From Carya illinoinensis (taxonomy: Eukaryota; Streptophyta; Magnoliopsida; Fagales; Juglandaceae), in NCBI RefSeq assembly GCF_018687715.1, contig NC_056762.1, forward strand, positions 19,151,364 through 19,215,363: a stretch of DNA of 64,000 nucleotides. The letters are read 5' to 3'. The notes under the pieces are model-generated. The model ran no database searches. It saw nothing but the letters and a program-made list of their open reading frames with translations, and was not told the origin of the DNA. Both the position numbers and the translations under genes were made by a program. Shown here piece after piece: positions 63,983-64,000 of this stretch; the first letter of the stretch is position 1, and the number at the start of each line of letters is the position of its first letter.

Positions 63983-64000
63983 GGGTGCGATCATACCAGC
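63983..64000 (+). rRNA. 5S rRNA, unit 211, 3' partial
   Basis: First 18 nt only; the window ends inside the gene. Class cannot be told. Confidence 0.9.

Larger units (their letters stand above)
1..64000 (+). repeat. 5S rDNA tandem array, 211 units head to tail
   Basis: The window is filled by a direct tandem repeat with period 308 bp (most classes), 307 bp (A3, A4, A5 and some hybrids) or 297 bp (class B; 298 where the C run is 10 long). One unit, 67, is 309 bp. No unit is inverted and no foreign sequence interrupts the array. Each unit has a 119-120 nt 5S rRNA gene followed by a spacer with a T-tract terminator, two short inverted repeats and the next gene's TATATT element. Such arrays are the normal form of nuclear 5S rDNA in most land plants. 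Unit starts were placed on the GGGTGC that pairs with GCACCC at nt 113-118. Confidence 0.98.
62455..64000 (+). repeat. Decayed right-hand block
   Basis: Units 206-211. Unit 206 is a G2-start/G4-end hybrid, then A4, G2, B2, A2 and the start of another unit. It looks like further 7-unit copies shortened by exchange, and the array continues beyond the window. Confidence 0.85.

Noticed and set aside
1..64000. Hundreds of 60-92 codon open frames on both strands in regular positions
   Set aside because: They recur at the unit period, cross from the 5S gene into the spacer, start mostly at TTG or GTG, and change or vanish with class variants (for example A54C opens the 92-codon frame). They are shadows of a conserved non-coding repeat.
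1..64000. CRISPR-like direct repeats
   Set aside because: The repeat and spacer are both conserved, the period is ~300 bp, and the repeated part is a 5S rRNA gene. There are no unique spacers and no cas genes.
1..64000. Cassandra-type TRIM retrotransposon or 5S-derived SINE carrying 5S sequence
   Set aside because: No LTR ends, primer-binding site, polypurine tract, poly-A tail or target duplication is seen. The units run on without a break and each has an intact promoter, gene and terminator.
1..64000. Bacterial or organellar 5S rRNA
   Set aside because: The gene has the eukaryotic Pol III internal promoter and land-plant sequence, lies in a 211-copy array, and lacks 16S, 23S or tRNA neighbours.
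1..64000. Linkage with 35S rDNA or another gene in the spacer
   Set aside because: No spacer exceeds about 190 bp and all are explained by a small set of related sequences, so there is no room for another gene.
1..64000. A previously undescribed multi-gene system
   Set aside because: Both strands were read through. Nothing but 5S units is present; the unusual content is the block structure and class variants of the array.

Overview
The whole 64 kb window is one uninterrupted, head-to-tail array of 5S ribosomal RNA genes on the + strand. I count 211 genes: 209 complete, one missing its first 14 nt at the left edge (unit 1) and one cut after 18 nt at the right edge (unit 211). Each unit is a 119-120 nt 5S gene plus a spacer of about 178-190 bp, giving a 297, 307 or 308 bp period. 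There is no protein gene, tRNA, transposon or unique sequence. The gene has the land-plant 5S form, with GGGTGC/GCACCC ends, a BamHI site at nt 30-35, the plant-type box A and box C, and a TATATT element at -28. A plant nuclear genome, probably an angiosperm, is the best reading; the species cannot be told. The many short open frames are shadows of the conserved repeat.

Units fall into recurring classes, used throughout. A: spacer begins TTTTAATTTTT and carries ATCGGTCAG and CATGAGATAGG; A1 has CACAGACC, A2 has CACCGACC with 7 C, A3 has gene change C118T, A4 has only 6 C, A5 is an A3/A1 hybrid. B: 11-bp spacer deletion (297 bp unit); B1 has GCCAGTTGG, B2 has GCCGGTTGG, B3 has gene change A115C with a 9-10 C run, B4 has C95G. 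D: gene A54C, spacer GAAGGACC. E: gene G17A and C39T, spacer CCGTATC and GATCTGATC. F: six-T terminator. G: CGACAACC spacer and a CATGGTGCGG tail; G1 has C95G, G2 has T59C and T62A, G3 has GCATAGCGAT, G4 has GCGTAGCGAT, G5 has CATCGTGCGG. H: CCCCACC after the gene and GATGAACC. Gene numbering counts the first G of GGGTGC as nt 1.

The classes are ordered. A 17-unit, ~5,180 bp higher-order repeat (HOR) has slots A1-B1-D-E-F-G1-B3-A2-H-B1-A3-G2-B2-G3-B2-A4-G4. Full copies begin at unit 1 (left edge), 18572 and 30472; a near-complete one begins at 52705. Between them lie 10- to 17-unit derivatives made by block deletions and duplications, many joined by a hybrid unit that starts as one class and ends as another. 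The right end (56059-62454) holds three copies of a 7-unit, 2,132 bp block. One 10-unit block (27414-30471) departs from the HOR and carries private variants.

Each gene has its own Pol III signals: an upstream TATATT, internal boxes A, IE and C, and a T-tract terminator. All the genes supply one product, the 5S rRNA of the large ribosomal subunit. Class variants in boxes A and C, in helix I and in the T tract suggest that not all copies are equally active, but activity cannot be read from sequence.
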